The notes beneath the pieces were generated by a model, which had not been told where the DNA came from, searched no databases, and saw nothing but the letters and a program-made list of their open reading frames with translations. From Clostridia bacterium (GTDB taxonomy: Bacteria; Bacillota_A; Clostridia; Christensenellales; UBA1242), in contig JAQVQJ010000050.1 of the NCBI GenBank assembly GCA_028701635.1, positions 1 to 8,598 on the forward strand: a stretch of DNA of 8,598 nt, read 5' to 3'. This document shows, piece after piece, positions 1 to 5,764 of this stretch (positions are counted from its first letter, which is position 1; each line of letters starts with the position of its first letter). The position numbers and the translations under genes were made by a program.

Positions 1-1489
1 CTTCAGCATTTGCCTCTGCCTCTTTAACAGCCTTTTCAATATCACTGTCTGAAAGATTTGAAGATGCAGTAATTGTTATCTTTTGTTCTTTATTTGTTCC
101 TAAATCTTTTGCAGAAACATTTACTATTCCGTTCGCATCGATATCAAAAGTAACTTCGATTTGTGGAACTCCACGAGGTGCTGGTGGAATATCTGTTAAT
201 TGGAATCTTCCAAGTGATTTATTTTGAGCCGCGAATTCTCTTTCCCCTTGTAGAACATGAATGTCTACGCCCGGCTGACTATCGCTTGCAGTTGAAAAAA
301 CCTGAGATTTCTTTGTTGGTATAGTTGTGTTTCTTTCAATTAATTTTGTGAATACTCCGCCTAATGTTTCAATTCCTAATGAAAGCGGTGTTACATCAAG
401 TAATAGAACATCTTTAACATCTCCAGCTAAAACTCCGGCTTGAATTGCAGCACCAACTGCAACACATTCATCTGGGTTAACCCCTTTGTATGGTTCTTTA
501 CCTGTTTCTTTCTTAACTGCTTCATAAGCAGAAGGCATACGAGTTGATCCACCAACAAAAATAACTTTTGCTAAATCGCTATATTTTAGTTTAGCATCTG
601 CCAATGCTTTTTTTGTACATTGGATTGTTTTTTCAATAAGATCTTCTGTTATATTATCAAATTTTGCTCTTGTTAAATCATATTCTAAATGCTTTGGGCC
701 AGTTGCATCTGCTGTAATGAAAGGTAAACTTATTGTTGCTTTTGTTGAAGCTGAAAGATCTACCTTTGCCTTTTCTGCTGACTCCTTTAATCTTTGCATT
801 GCAAGTTTATTCTTTGAAAGATCAATTCCCTCTTTTGCTTTAAACTCATCAATTAAAAGATTGATAATTCTATTATCAAAATCATCTCCGCCAAGTTTTG
901 TATCTCCGTTTGTTGCTAAAACTTCAAAAACCCCATCGCCAATTTCAAGGATAGAAACATCGAATGTTCCGCCCCCTAAATCATAAACCAAAATCTTTTG
1001 ATTTTTTTCTGTTTTATCTAAGCCATATGCAAGCGAAGCAGCAGTTGGCTCGTTGATAATTCTTAAAACTTCTAATCCTGCTATTTTTCCTGCATCTTTT
1101 GTTGCTTGTCTTTGGCTATCGTTGAAATAAGCAGGAACAGTAATAACTGCCTGTGTTACTTTATCGCCAAGGTATGCCTCTGCATCTTGTTTTAATTTTG
1201 TAAGAATCATTGCAGAAATTTCAGGTGGAGTGTAAGTTTTTCCACCTAATGTAACTTTTTCGCTTGTTCCCATTAATCTTTTAATAGATGAAATTGTATT
1301 TTCATAGTTAACAATAGCTTGTCTTTTTGCTACGTGTCCTACTAATCTTTCACCCTCTTTATTGATAGCTACTACAGAAGGAGTTGTTCTCGCTCCCTCA
1401 GAATTTGCAATAACAGTTGGTTGTCCACCTTCCATAACTGCTACGCATGAATTTGTTGTTCCTAAATCAATTCCTATTGTTTTACTCAT
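1..1489 (-). CDS. dnaK: Chaperone protein DnaK (Hsp70), N-terminal 496 residues, cut by window edge
   Basis: ATP-dependent cytoplasmic Hsp70 chaperone that binds exposed hydrophobic segments and works with DnaJ and the exchange factor GrpE. My translation gives 496 residues; the C-terminal part (SBD lid and tail) lies beyond position 1. Visible landmarks: phosphate-1 loop GIDLGTTNS (about residues 6-14), VPAYF (118-122), phosphate-2 [10 protein letters not shown] (170-179), adenosine motif GGSTRMP (313-319), interdomain linker [10 protein letters not shown] (361-370), then the beta substrate-binding domain up to about residue 475. There is no ~23-residue insertion near residue 80, so this is the Gram-positive type. 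The ATG at 1487-1489 lies 3 nt after the grpE stop, and its ribosome binding site (GAGGAG) is inside the last grpE codons, so translation is probably coupled. No separate promoter is visible; expression should come from the CIRCE-controlled promoter before hrcA. All nucleotide-binding motifs look intact. The family call is near certain. Confidence 0.98.
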   Translation of the reverse strand, partial: MSKTIGIDLGTTNSCVAVMEGGQPTVIANSEGARTTPSVVAINKEGERLVGHVAKRQAIVNYENTISSIKRLMGTSEKVTLGGKTYTPPEISAMILTKLKQDAEAYLGDKVTQAVITVPAYFNDSQRQATKDAGKIAGLEVLRIINEPTAASLAYGLDKTEKNQKILVYDLGGGTFDVSILEIGDGVFEVLATNGDTKLGGDDFDNRIINLLIDEFKAKEGIDLSKNKLAMQRLKESAEKAKVDLSASTKATISLPFITADATGPKHLEYDLTRAKFDNITEDLIEKTIQCTKKALADAKLKYSDLAKVIFVGGSTRMPSAYEAVKKETGKEPYKGVNPDECVAVGAAIQAGVLAGDVKDVLLLDVTPLSLGIETLGGVFTKLIERNTTIPTKKSQVFSTASDSQPGVDIHVLQGEREFAAQNKSLGRFQLTDIPPAPRGVPQIEVTFDIDANGIVNVSAKDLGTNKEQKITITASSNLSDSDIEKAVKEAEANAE

Positions 1490-1492
1490 ATT

Positions 1493-2047
1493 TTATATCT
1501 CCTCTTTTTTATTTTTGTTCACTATGACTTGTGCATAGCGAAAAATTTTATCTTTTAATTTATAACCAGCTTGGTAAACTTCAACTATTATTCCATCTCC
1601 AAACGAATTATCATTTTTTACTGCAACAACATTATGATAATTTGGATCAAACTGTTGTCCTTTCGCATCAATTTCCTCTACTTCGAGTTCTTTTAACGAA
1701 TTCATTATTTCTTTTTCTACCAGATTTACCCCTTCTAAAACTGCCTCATCTTTAATCATCTTTTTAGCTTTCTTAAAAGAGTCAAGTGCTGGTAAAAACT
1801 TTTCAATTGCCTCAATAACTCCGTCTTGCTTTGCTATCTTAACAACATCTGCCGATCTTTTTCTATAATTATCAAATTCGGCTTGTATTCTTTGTGCAAT
1901 TTCAAGATAGTTATCCTTCGGCTGTTCGCAAGTGCATTCTTCACAATCACACTCACAATGTTCTTTTTCTTCTTGTTCTACCTTTTCTTCTCGGCATTCA
2001 TCGCACGTGCATTTTTTGTGCTTTTTTTCGTTTTCTCTTTCTGCCAT
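1493..2047 (-). CDS. grpE: Nucleotide exchange factor GrpE with a cysteine-rich N-terminal extension
   Basis: GrpE is the cytoplasmic dimeric cofactor that releases ADP from DnaK. The 184 residues show the usual layout: a charged, disordered N-terminus (1-45), a long helix/coiled coil starting near YLEIAQRIQAEFDNYRKR (about 47-64), a second helical part, and the C-terminal beta wing GDGIIVEVYQAGYKLKDKIF (150-169). The ATG at 2047 is preceded by a strong AAGGAGGG site. The start lies inside hrcA, giving a 70-nt overlap in another frame; the stop is 3 nt before dnaK. What is odd is the N-terminus: Cys13, 15, 18 and Cys31, 33, 35, 38, 40, arranged CxCxxC and CxCxCxxCxC and set among Glu and Lys. 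Most GrpE N-termini are acidic but lack such clusters, so metal binding or redox sensitivity is possible but is only inference. The rest of the protein is cysteine-free, which makes the clusters stand out. The GrpE identity itself is secure. Confidence 0.96.
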   Translation of the reverse strand: MAERENEKKHKKCTCDECREEKVEQEEKEHCECDCEECTCEQPKDNYLEIAQRIQAEFDNYRKRSADVVKIAKQDGVIEAIEKFLPALDSFKKAKKMIKDEAVLEGVNLVEKEIMNSLKELEVEEIDAKGQQFDPNYHNVVAVKNDNSFGDGIIVEVYQAGYKLKDKIFRYAQVIVNKNKKEEI

Positions 2048-3066
2048 TCAGTTCCCTCCTTGTTTTGTAATTTATCTATATTTTCAAGTTCGCTGGTTAG
2101 GTACTCTATTGCTGAAGCAATCAATTTGTAATCCATTCTTTGCGGGCCTAATACTCCAACTGATCCAACATTCTTTCCCCTGACAATAAGTGGAGCCTTG
2201 ACAACTGCCAATCCGCTGTACTTATCCTCATCATCAGCCAACTTGCAAGATACGTCATTTTCTTCTGTTTCTAACATGGATTGAAGTCCGCTTTCATCTT
2301 CTAGTAAATTTAATACTTTTTTTGTAGCATTTTCCTCTCCACATTCTAACAGTCTGACCGTTCCAGATTGTTTTATGCCAACAACCTTACTATTTGCGAA
2401 TTTTTTTAGTCCACCAATCAAGCATTCAATAAGATTTTTGTACTTTTTTACTTCCTTATTAATTGCATTTTTGACTTCAGCAATATTTTCTATCATATAA
2501 CCAATAGTTTTGTTTGCAAATCTTTTTGTAAGTAATCTCCCTGCATCATCGCAATCTTTTTGACTTGCTGAAATCTTTATCGTATTGCTTACTATTCCAT
2601 TTTTTGTCTTTATTAGAATTAAAGCAGATTTATCAATCAATGAAACTATCTTAATTTCCTCAATGACCAGATTATTGTAACCGTTCATCATTATAACTGT
2701 TGAAGAATTTGTAACTTCGCTTATTATTTTAGCCAATTCCGCGATAATTTCACTAACTGATTTAGTTTTCTCATTTAAAATCTCTTTAACCTTTTCCAGT
2801 CTTAAATTGCTAACTTTTAAATTGGAAAATAAAAATTCAACATAATAGCGATACCCTTCTGTAGTTGGTATTCTTCCACCAGAAGTATGTAATTGCTTTA
2901 GATAACCCATTGCCTCTAAGGTACTCAATTCCGCTCTTAATGTTGCCGAACTAATATTAGGAAGATGTCTAGATTGAACGCCACTACTTGTAATAGGGCT
3001 AGCTTCCTTAATATAATCCTCAACAATCGCTATTAAGATTTCATTTTTCCTTTGACTTAATTTCAA
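1978..3066 (-). CDS. hrcA: Heat-inducible transcription repressor HrcA
   Basis: HrcA binds the CIRCE operator and represses chaperone operons; in studied bacteria its activity depends on the GroE chaperonin. The 362 residues begin with a winged-helix DNA-binding domain (about 1-75), with the family hallmark NISSATLRAELSTLEAMGYL (37-56) followed by HTSGGRIPTTEGYRYYV (60-76). The C-terminal GAF-like region ends with the typical GPQRMDY (307-313) and a final helix. The start is TTG at 3064-3066, chosen because AAGAGGA lies just upstream (3071-3077) and the family N-terminus begins there. The last ~22 residues form a Lys/Arg-rich tail encoded by DNA that also encodes the start of GrpE; this tail extends past where most HrcA proteins end. 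It is first in the hrcA-grpE-dnaK operon and should be autoregulated through the CIRCE at 3131-3161. Family call very secure; the role of the tail is unknown. Confidence 0.97.
   Translation of the reverse strand: MKLSQRKNEILIAIVEDYIKEASPITSSGVQSRHLPNISSATLRAELSTLEAMGYLKQLHTSGGRIPTTEGYRYYVEFLFSNLKVSNLRLEKVKEILNEKTKSVSEIIAELAKIISEVTNSSTVIMMNGYNNLVIEEIKIVSLIDKSALILIKTKNGIVSNTIKISASQKDCDDAGRLLTKRFANKTIGYMIENIAEVKNAINKEVKKYKNLIECLIGGLKKFANSKVVGIKQSGTVRLLECGEENATKKVLNLLEDESGLQSMLETEENDVSCKLADDEDKYSGLAVVKAPLIVRGKNVGSVGVLGPQRMDYKLIASAIEYLTSELENIDKLQNKEGTEWQKEKTKKSTKNARAMNAEKKR
2054..2061 (-). promoter_or_regulatory. Ribosome binding site of grpE, inside hrcA
   Basis: AAGGAGGG on the minus strand, 6 nt before the ATG at 2047. 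It lies within hrcA codons for Lys-Glu-Gly and fixes the grpE start despite the 70-nt overlap with hrcA. A near-perfect Shine-Dalgarno sequence at this spacing makes a later GrpE start unlikely and means the first cysteine cluster is translated. Confidence 0.85.
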
Positions 3067-3130
3067 TAGTTCCTCTTGATTATTAGATTTTACCGACTTT
3101 TACATAATATATGCAATTTTTTAAGAAAAT

Positions 3131-3161
3131 TGCTAGCACTCTAATATTGAGTTTGCTAGCA
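3131..3161 (-). promoter_or_regulatory. CIRCE operator (HrcA binding site)
   Basis: Inverted repeat of the CIRCE type (consensus TTAGCACTC-N9-GAGTGCTAA). The plus strand shows CTAGCACTC (3133-3141), a 9-bp spacer and GTTTGCTAG (3151-3159). The right arm differs from a perfect complement at two inner positions; symmetry extends two bases outward on each side. Each arm also contains the small palindrome TGCTAGCA. The site starts just after the -10 box of the hrcA promoter and covers the expected transcription start, so bound HrcA would block initiation and early elongation of hrcA-grpE-dnaK. Spacing and position match known CIRCE sites. Confidence 0.92.
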
Positions 3162-3162
3162 C

Positions 3163-3191
3163 ATTATAATAAATAAAAAAAAACTTGTCAA
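3163..3191 (-). promoter_or_regulatory. Sigma-A type promoter of the hrcA-grpE-dnaK operon
   Basis: On the minus strand TTGACA (3191-3186), a 17-bp spacer and TATAAT (3168-3163) match the housekeeping consensus at all twelve positions with ideal spacing. The transcript should start near 3156, inside CIRCE, giving a leader of about 90 nt before the TTG start of hrcA. A perfect promoter held down by a repressor fits a strongly inducible heat-shock operon. Confidence 0.93.
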
Positions 3192-3237
3192 CAATTTTAT
3201 GACAAATTTTAAAAAAATTTTAAATCAATCTTCTCTT

Positions 3238-3597
3238 TTACTTTTCTTGATAACTCAGTTTGCTCTTTACAGTTTCTTTCTCTATGTTTAAAATTATTAT
3301 ACATGGATCTGTTCCTAATTGATATTTAAGGGTGTCTTTTATATTAGTTTTTATTTCTTTAAAGTTTTTACAACTAACAAAAAAATATTTATTTTTAAAC
3401 ACACATCCATGTAAGTAATAATCCTTGACCTCCAATGCAAATTCTTTTTCAGAATTAAAAAGAGCTTCATCTTGAGTCCCTTTAGCAAGTTCCATAAATT
3501 TGTTTTCGGTATACACAGAATATTTTTCTTCGCTATCTTTAAAATTTAATAGCAACCTTTCTACTTCTTTTTTTCTATTTTGCATTTCATTTGACAT
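3238..3597 (-). CDS. Hypothetical protein, 119 residues, likely cytoplasmic
   Basis: I do not recognise this protein. It has no signal peptide or membrane segment. The N-terminal half (about residues 1-60) is rich in Lys and Glu and likely helical. The C-terminal half looks alpha/beta, with a short hydrophobic strand (PCIIILNI, 98-105). It has three cysteines (65, 76, 99) without a recognisable metal motif. The ATG at 3595-3597 is supported by AGAGG about 8 nt upstream on the minus strand, and a good promoter precedes it (3617-3645). It is therefore likely a real monocistronic gene, placed between the rubrerythrin terminator and the hrcA promoter. No clear terminator separates it from the heat-shock promoter; an all-AT hairpin near 3203-3225 is the only candidate. 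Some read-through into hrcA is therefore possible. Function unknown. Confidence 0.8.
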   Translation of the reverse strand: MSNEMQNRKKEVERLLLNFKDSEEKYSVYTENKFMELAKGTQDEALFNSEKEFALEVKDYYLHGCVFKNKYFFVSCKNFKEIKTNIKDTLKYQLGTDPCIIILNIEKETVKSKLSYQEK

Positions 3598-3616
3598 TTT
3601 GTACCTCTTAATAGAG

Positions 3617-3645
3617 ATTTTAAATCAAAAGTCTTATGTTGTCAA
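3617..3645 (-). promoter_or_regulatory. Promoter of the 119-residue hypothetical gene
   Basis: On the minus strand TTGACA (3645-3640), a 17-bp spacer and TAAAAT (3622-3617) give eleven of twelve consensus matches. Transcription should start near 3610, only about 13 nt before the ATG at 3597. The -35 box lies 5 nt after the T-run of the rubrerythrin terminator. Confidence 0.82.
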
Positions 3646-3650
3646 TAGTT

Positions 3651-3677
3651 AAAAAATACTTCCCGCAGGAAGTATTT
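3651..3677 (-). terminator. Rho-independent terminator of the rubrerythrin gene
   Basis: A perfect 10-bp inverted repeat, AAATACTTCC (3654-3663) and GGAAGTATTT (3668-3677), with a 4-nt loop. Read on the minus strand it ends in a run of six T residues (3656-3651). It begins 16 nt after the rubrerythrin stop codon, so it should end that transcript. It is the only convincing intrinsic terminator in the window. Confidence 0.88.
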
Positions 3678-3693
3678 AATATAAAAAATCTAA

Positions 3694-4239
3694 TTATTTA
3701 TTATCTAATCCTTTAAAAGGAATAAAGTAAGATTTTGGGTGATCACAAACTGAACACTTTTCAGGTGCATCTTTCCCATATTCAACATTTCCGCAATTTA
3801 GACAGAACCAAGAAATCACTTTCTCATTTTTAAACATTGTTTCTTCTTTTATCTTCTTTGCAAGATCTAAAAATCTCTCTTCATGCATTTTTTCAATCCT
3901 TGCAACACCTGCAAGTTTATTTGAAATATCAATAAATCCCTCTTCTTTCGCTTCTTTAGACATTCTTGCATACATATCTGTCCATTCACCATGTTCTCCA
4001 GCTGCTGCATCAATTAAGTTCAAGGTTGTTTCTGGAACAGCACCTCCGTGAATTAATTTAAACCAAATTTTTGCATGTTCTTTTTCATTACCTGCCGTTT
4101 CTTCAAAAATATTGCCTACTTCTTCATATCCATCTTTTCTTGCCTTAGAAGCATAATATGTGTATTTATTTCTTGCCATACTTTCTCCAGCAAAAGCCTC
4201 TTCTAAATTCTTTTCTGTTTTTGACCCCTTAAATTCCAT
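3694..4239 (-). CDS. rbr: Rubrerythrin (diiron peroxidase with C-terminal rubredoxin domain)
   Basis: Rubrerythrins are cytoplasmic non-haem iron proteins that reduce hydrogen peroxide in anaerobes and microaerophiles, taking electrons through rubredoxin-type iron. The 181 residues form a ferritin-like four-helix domain (about 1-135) with the full diiron ligand set of the classic family: Glu19, Glu52, His55 (ExxH), Glu82, Glu85 and Glu116-His119 (ExxH). The rubredoxin-like domain (about 140-181) carries FCLNCG and CSVCDHP, with Cys146, 149, 162 and 165 as Fe(SCys)4 ligands. Length and domain order are typical, so it should be active. The ATG at 4239 follows a strong GGAGG site. The gene is probably monocistronic, with a promoter near 4262-4290, a Fur-like box at 4298-4312 and a terminator at 3651-3677. 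Iron- or peroxide-linked control is plausible from the box but not shown. Confidence 0.97.
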   Translation of the reverse strand: MEFKGSKTEKNLEEAFAGESMARNKYTYYASKARKDGYEEVGNIFEETAGNEKEHAKIWFKLIHGGAVPETTLNLIDAAAGEHGEWTDMYARMSKEAKEEGFIDISNKLAGVARIEKMHEERFLDLAKKIKEETMFKNEKVISWFCLNCGNVEYGKDAPEKCSVCDHPKSYFIPFKGLDNK

Positions 4240-4261
4240 ACTTCCTCCATTTCTAATTAAT

Positions 4262-4290
4262 ATTATATATCAATATCAATATTAATCCAA
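4262..4290 (-). promoter_or_regulatory. Probable rubrerythrin promoter
   Basis: On the minus strand TATAAT (4267-4262) is a perfect -10 box. A weak -35, TTGGAT (4290-4285), lies 17 bp upstream and matches only at TTG. Transcription would start near 4255, about 16 nt before the ATG, just leaving room for the Shine-Dalgarno sequence. The weak -35 suggests help from an activator or a modest basal rate. The surroundings are very AT-rich, so chance matches are possible. Confidence 0.6.
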
Positions 4291-4297
4291 ATAAAAA

Positions 4298-4312
4298 TGG
4301 AAATGATTATCC
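4298..4312. promoter_or_regulatory. Possible Fur-family operator upstream of rubrerythrin
   Basis: The plus strand reads TGGAAATGATTATCC. Against the Bacillus Fur 7-1-7 box TGATAATNATTATCA it matches 11 of 14 specified bases; against the PerR box TTATAATNATTATAA it matches 9 of 14. It sits just upstream of the -35 region of the rubrerythrin promoter. Control of an iron-containing peroxidase gene by a Fur or PerR regulator would make sense, but AT-rich DNA often gives partial matches. Confidence 0.4.
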
Positions 4313-4589
4313 ATCATCTCCAAATCAAAGGTAAAAATATTGTTTTATCATTTTTATTAAACTTGTTCTCTTTCATTATCTTGCCAGAGCACTTTGCATT
4401 GAGAATCAATAACCTATTTAAAAATCAAAAAAGATAATCCGGCAAATAAAAAGAAAAGTCTGCTAGGTTAAAAAATGAAAAATTTCTCAAACAATTCTAG
4501 GAAGACAAAAAAAACTTCTTCAAAGACGAGTTTTAAAACTTATTATGTTATTATAATAAATAGGAGTATTATTTTTTATCGATAATTCT

Positions 4590-4617
4590 TTTAGATAAAA
4601 ATTTTTTACTGTATAAT
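4590..4617 (+). promoter_or_regulatory. Putative promoter of the membrane-protein gene
   Basis: A perfect TATAAT (4612-4617) is preceded 16 bp upstream by TTTAGA (4590-4595), matching four of six -35 positions. The predicted start near 4624 would give a leader of about 50 nt. The 9-mer TTTAGATAA occurs twice, at 4590-4598 and 4620-4628, exactly 30 bp apart and flanking the -10 box, which could be a regulator site or chance. Confidence 0.45.
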
Positions 4618-4673
4618 AATTTAGATAAGTATTATTTAAAAGAGGGAGAAATTAATTAGGGAGTAAGATATAA

Positions 4674-5594
4674 ATGAAAACTAAAGAAGATTTATTAAAG
4701 GGTATATCTGAAATAGGGATAAAGTATAAAGGGCTTGAAGGAACTATAAAGCATTACACCGATTCAAGTAGAATTAACAATTTTTTGGATAATTTTGCTG
4801 AAAATTTTCAAAATAAGAAATATAGAGAATGCATATTATGTATTTCAGAGATTATTAAATGGTATCAAGAAAACTTGCTGGATATTGAAAATGATTCCCA
4901 TGTTTATAATTATTCAGATCATGTTAATGCATTAGAAGAATATAAGAAATTCGAAAACATTTTGAAAGAAATACTAGAGTATGAAAAAATATTTAAAACT
5001 CCTAAAAATGATGATGAAAAATTAAAAATGCTTTTGAAAGAAAAAAAAGATATAGAAATTCAAATAAATAATATACTTGAGAAAAAAACGCCATTAATAG
5101 GATTGGCTTTATCACTTTCTTTTATTATAGTTGGATTAGTTTTTTCATTTAGTAATTCGTTTTTTGAACCTCAGTGGTTAACTTATGTAGTTTGTGGGCT
5201 TATGACATTATTTGGAATTGCAAGTTTAATAAAAGATTTAAGAATGAGAAAAGACAATAACAAAGCTACATTTGAAAGTCTGCGTTTAAATTTTAAGAAT
5301 TCACTATTGATAATGACTTATGGAATAATAGTAATAATTCCAATGACAATTATGTCATTTTTCTTTATGGGATCACTATTTTTCAGAATACTTTTATTTT
5401 TTCAAATATGGAGCGGATTAGCTCTTTTTATTAACGGAATAAGCATAATTGTATGTATTATTATTAAAAACTGGAAAAAAGAAGATAAAAAGAAATACTA
5501 TTATAAAAATATATGGAAAATAATTTGGCAGATATTAATTGGAGTTATAACTATTGTAGGATTTGTTTTGCAAATTATACAATTAACTGAGTGA
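4674..5594 (+). CDS. Hypothetical multi-pass membrane protein, 306 residues
   Basis: I do not recognise this protein. The first ~135 residues are hydrophilic, Lys/Glu-rich and likely helical, with a probable coiled coil near 112-137. Hydrophobic segments follow at about 139-159, 167-187, 211-232, 237-264 and 282-303, so about five membrane helices are expected. The loops around 188-209 and 265-281 are strongly basic (RMRKDNNK; NWKKEDKKKYYYK). The positive-inside rule would put both loops in the cytoplasm, which fits two-helix hairpins after a cytoplasmic N-terminal domain. There is no signal peptide. The ATG at 4674 has GGGAG about 10 nt upstream, a somewhat long spacing. It is the only sizeable plus-strand gene, divergent from rubrerythrin and convergent with the lipoprotein gene, so it is probably transcribed alone. 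No terminator is evident after it. It could be an orphan signalling or transport-related protein, or accessory DNA; nothing here decides. Confidence 0.85.
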   Translation: MKTKEDLLKGISEIGIKYKGLEGTIKHYTDSSRINNFLDNFAENFQNKKYRECILCISEIIKWYQENLLDIENDSHVYNYSDHVNALEEYKKFENILKEILEYEKIFKTPKNDDEKLKMLLKEKKDIEIQINNILEKKTPLIGLALSLSFIIVGLVFSFSNSFFEPQWLTYVVCGLMTLFGIASLIKDLRMRKDNNKATFESLRLNFKNSLLIMTYGIIVIIPMTIMSFFFMGSLFFRILLFFQIWSGLALFINGISIIVCIIIKNWKKEDKKKYYYKNIWKIIWQILIGVITIVGFVLQIIQLTE

Positions 5595-5628
5595 ATAGTT
5601 GTTTAATTGGAAGAAAGTTAAATTATAT

Positions 5629-5764
5629 ATGTTAAAAATAATTGAAAATGTAATTTATGGCTTAGCTAAAATTGATTAAGATAAAAACCTTATTACAAGA
5701 TTTATATCATTATAAAAATAAAAAAGAATTTATAGAATCAATTTTTGAAAGCCTACCAGATTAG
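5629..5764 (+). pseudogene. Possible small gene broken by a frameshift
   Basis: An ATG at 5629 opens a 16-codon frame (MLKIIENVIYGLAKID) that stops at 5677. Directly after, the next frame continues as a protein-like stretch, KTLLQDLYHYKNKKEFIESI and six more residues, ending in TAG at 5762-5764. Removing one base near 5677 would join them into one ~44-residue, mostly helical protein. A weak GGAAG lies about 15 nt before the ATG. The 3' end overlaps the stop end of the convergent lipoprotein gene by 12 nt. It could be a decayed gene, a sequencing error, or chance in AT-rich DNA. I recognise no family. Confidence 0.25.

Larger units (their letters stand above)
4240..4673. other. Gene-free divergent intergenic region, 434 bp
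   Basis: This region separates rubrerythrin (minus) from the membrane-protein gene (plus). It holds the putative rubrerythrin promoter and Fur-like box on the left and the putative promoter of the plus-strand gene on the right. The middle (about 4320-4560) shows no gene with a start, ribosome binding site and recognisable product; the longest minus-strand open frame there is about 47 codons with no good start. Small symmetries are present: ATTATCTT (4375-4382) with AAGATAAT (4431-4438), a short hairpin ATTGA-GAA-TCAAT (4398-4410), and the 12-bp palindrome AGTTTTAAAACT (4529-4540). None has a known role. Confidence 0.6.

Noticed and set aside
717..986. 89-codon plus-strand open frame
   Set aside because: It lies antisense within dnaK, has no ribosome binding site, and its translation resembles no protein; the DnaK frame on the minus strand is unmistakable.
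1826..2183. Plus-strand frames rich in Phe, Ser and Leu that look like membrane proteins
   Set aside because: They are antisense to the Lys/Glu-rich parts of grpE and hrcA. Reversed Lys and Glu codons read as Phe, Leu and Ser, which explains the false hydrophobicity.
3203..3225. All-AT hairpin as a terminator of the 119-residue gene
   Set aside because: The stem has no G-C pairs and the sequence is simply A/T runs, so it cannot be called a terminator with confidence.
4314..4457. About 47-codon minus-strand open frame ending NDKTIFLPLIWR
   Set aside because: It has no start codon near its beginning and no ribosome binding site before its internal Met, and the product resembles nothing I know; most likely chance in non-coding DNA.
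4529..4540. Palindrome AGTTTTAAAACT as an operator
   Set aside because: It is short and mostly A/T, with no clear relation to either promoter; expected by chance in DNA this AT-rich.
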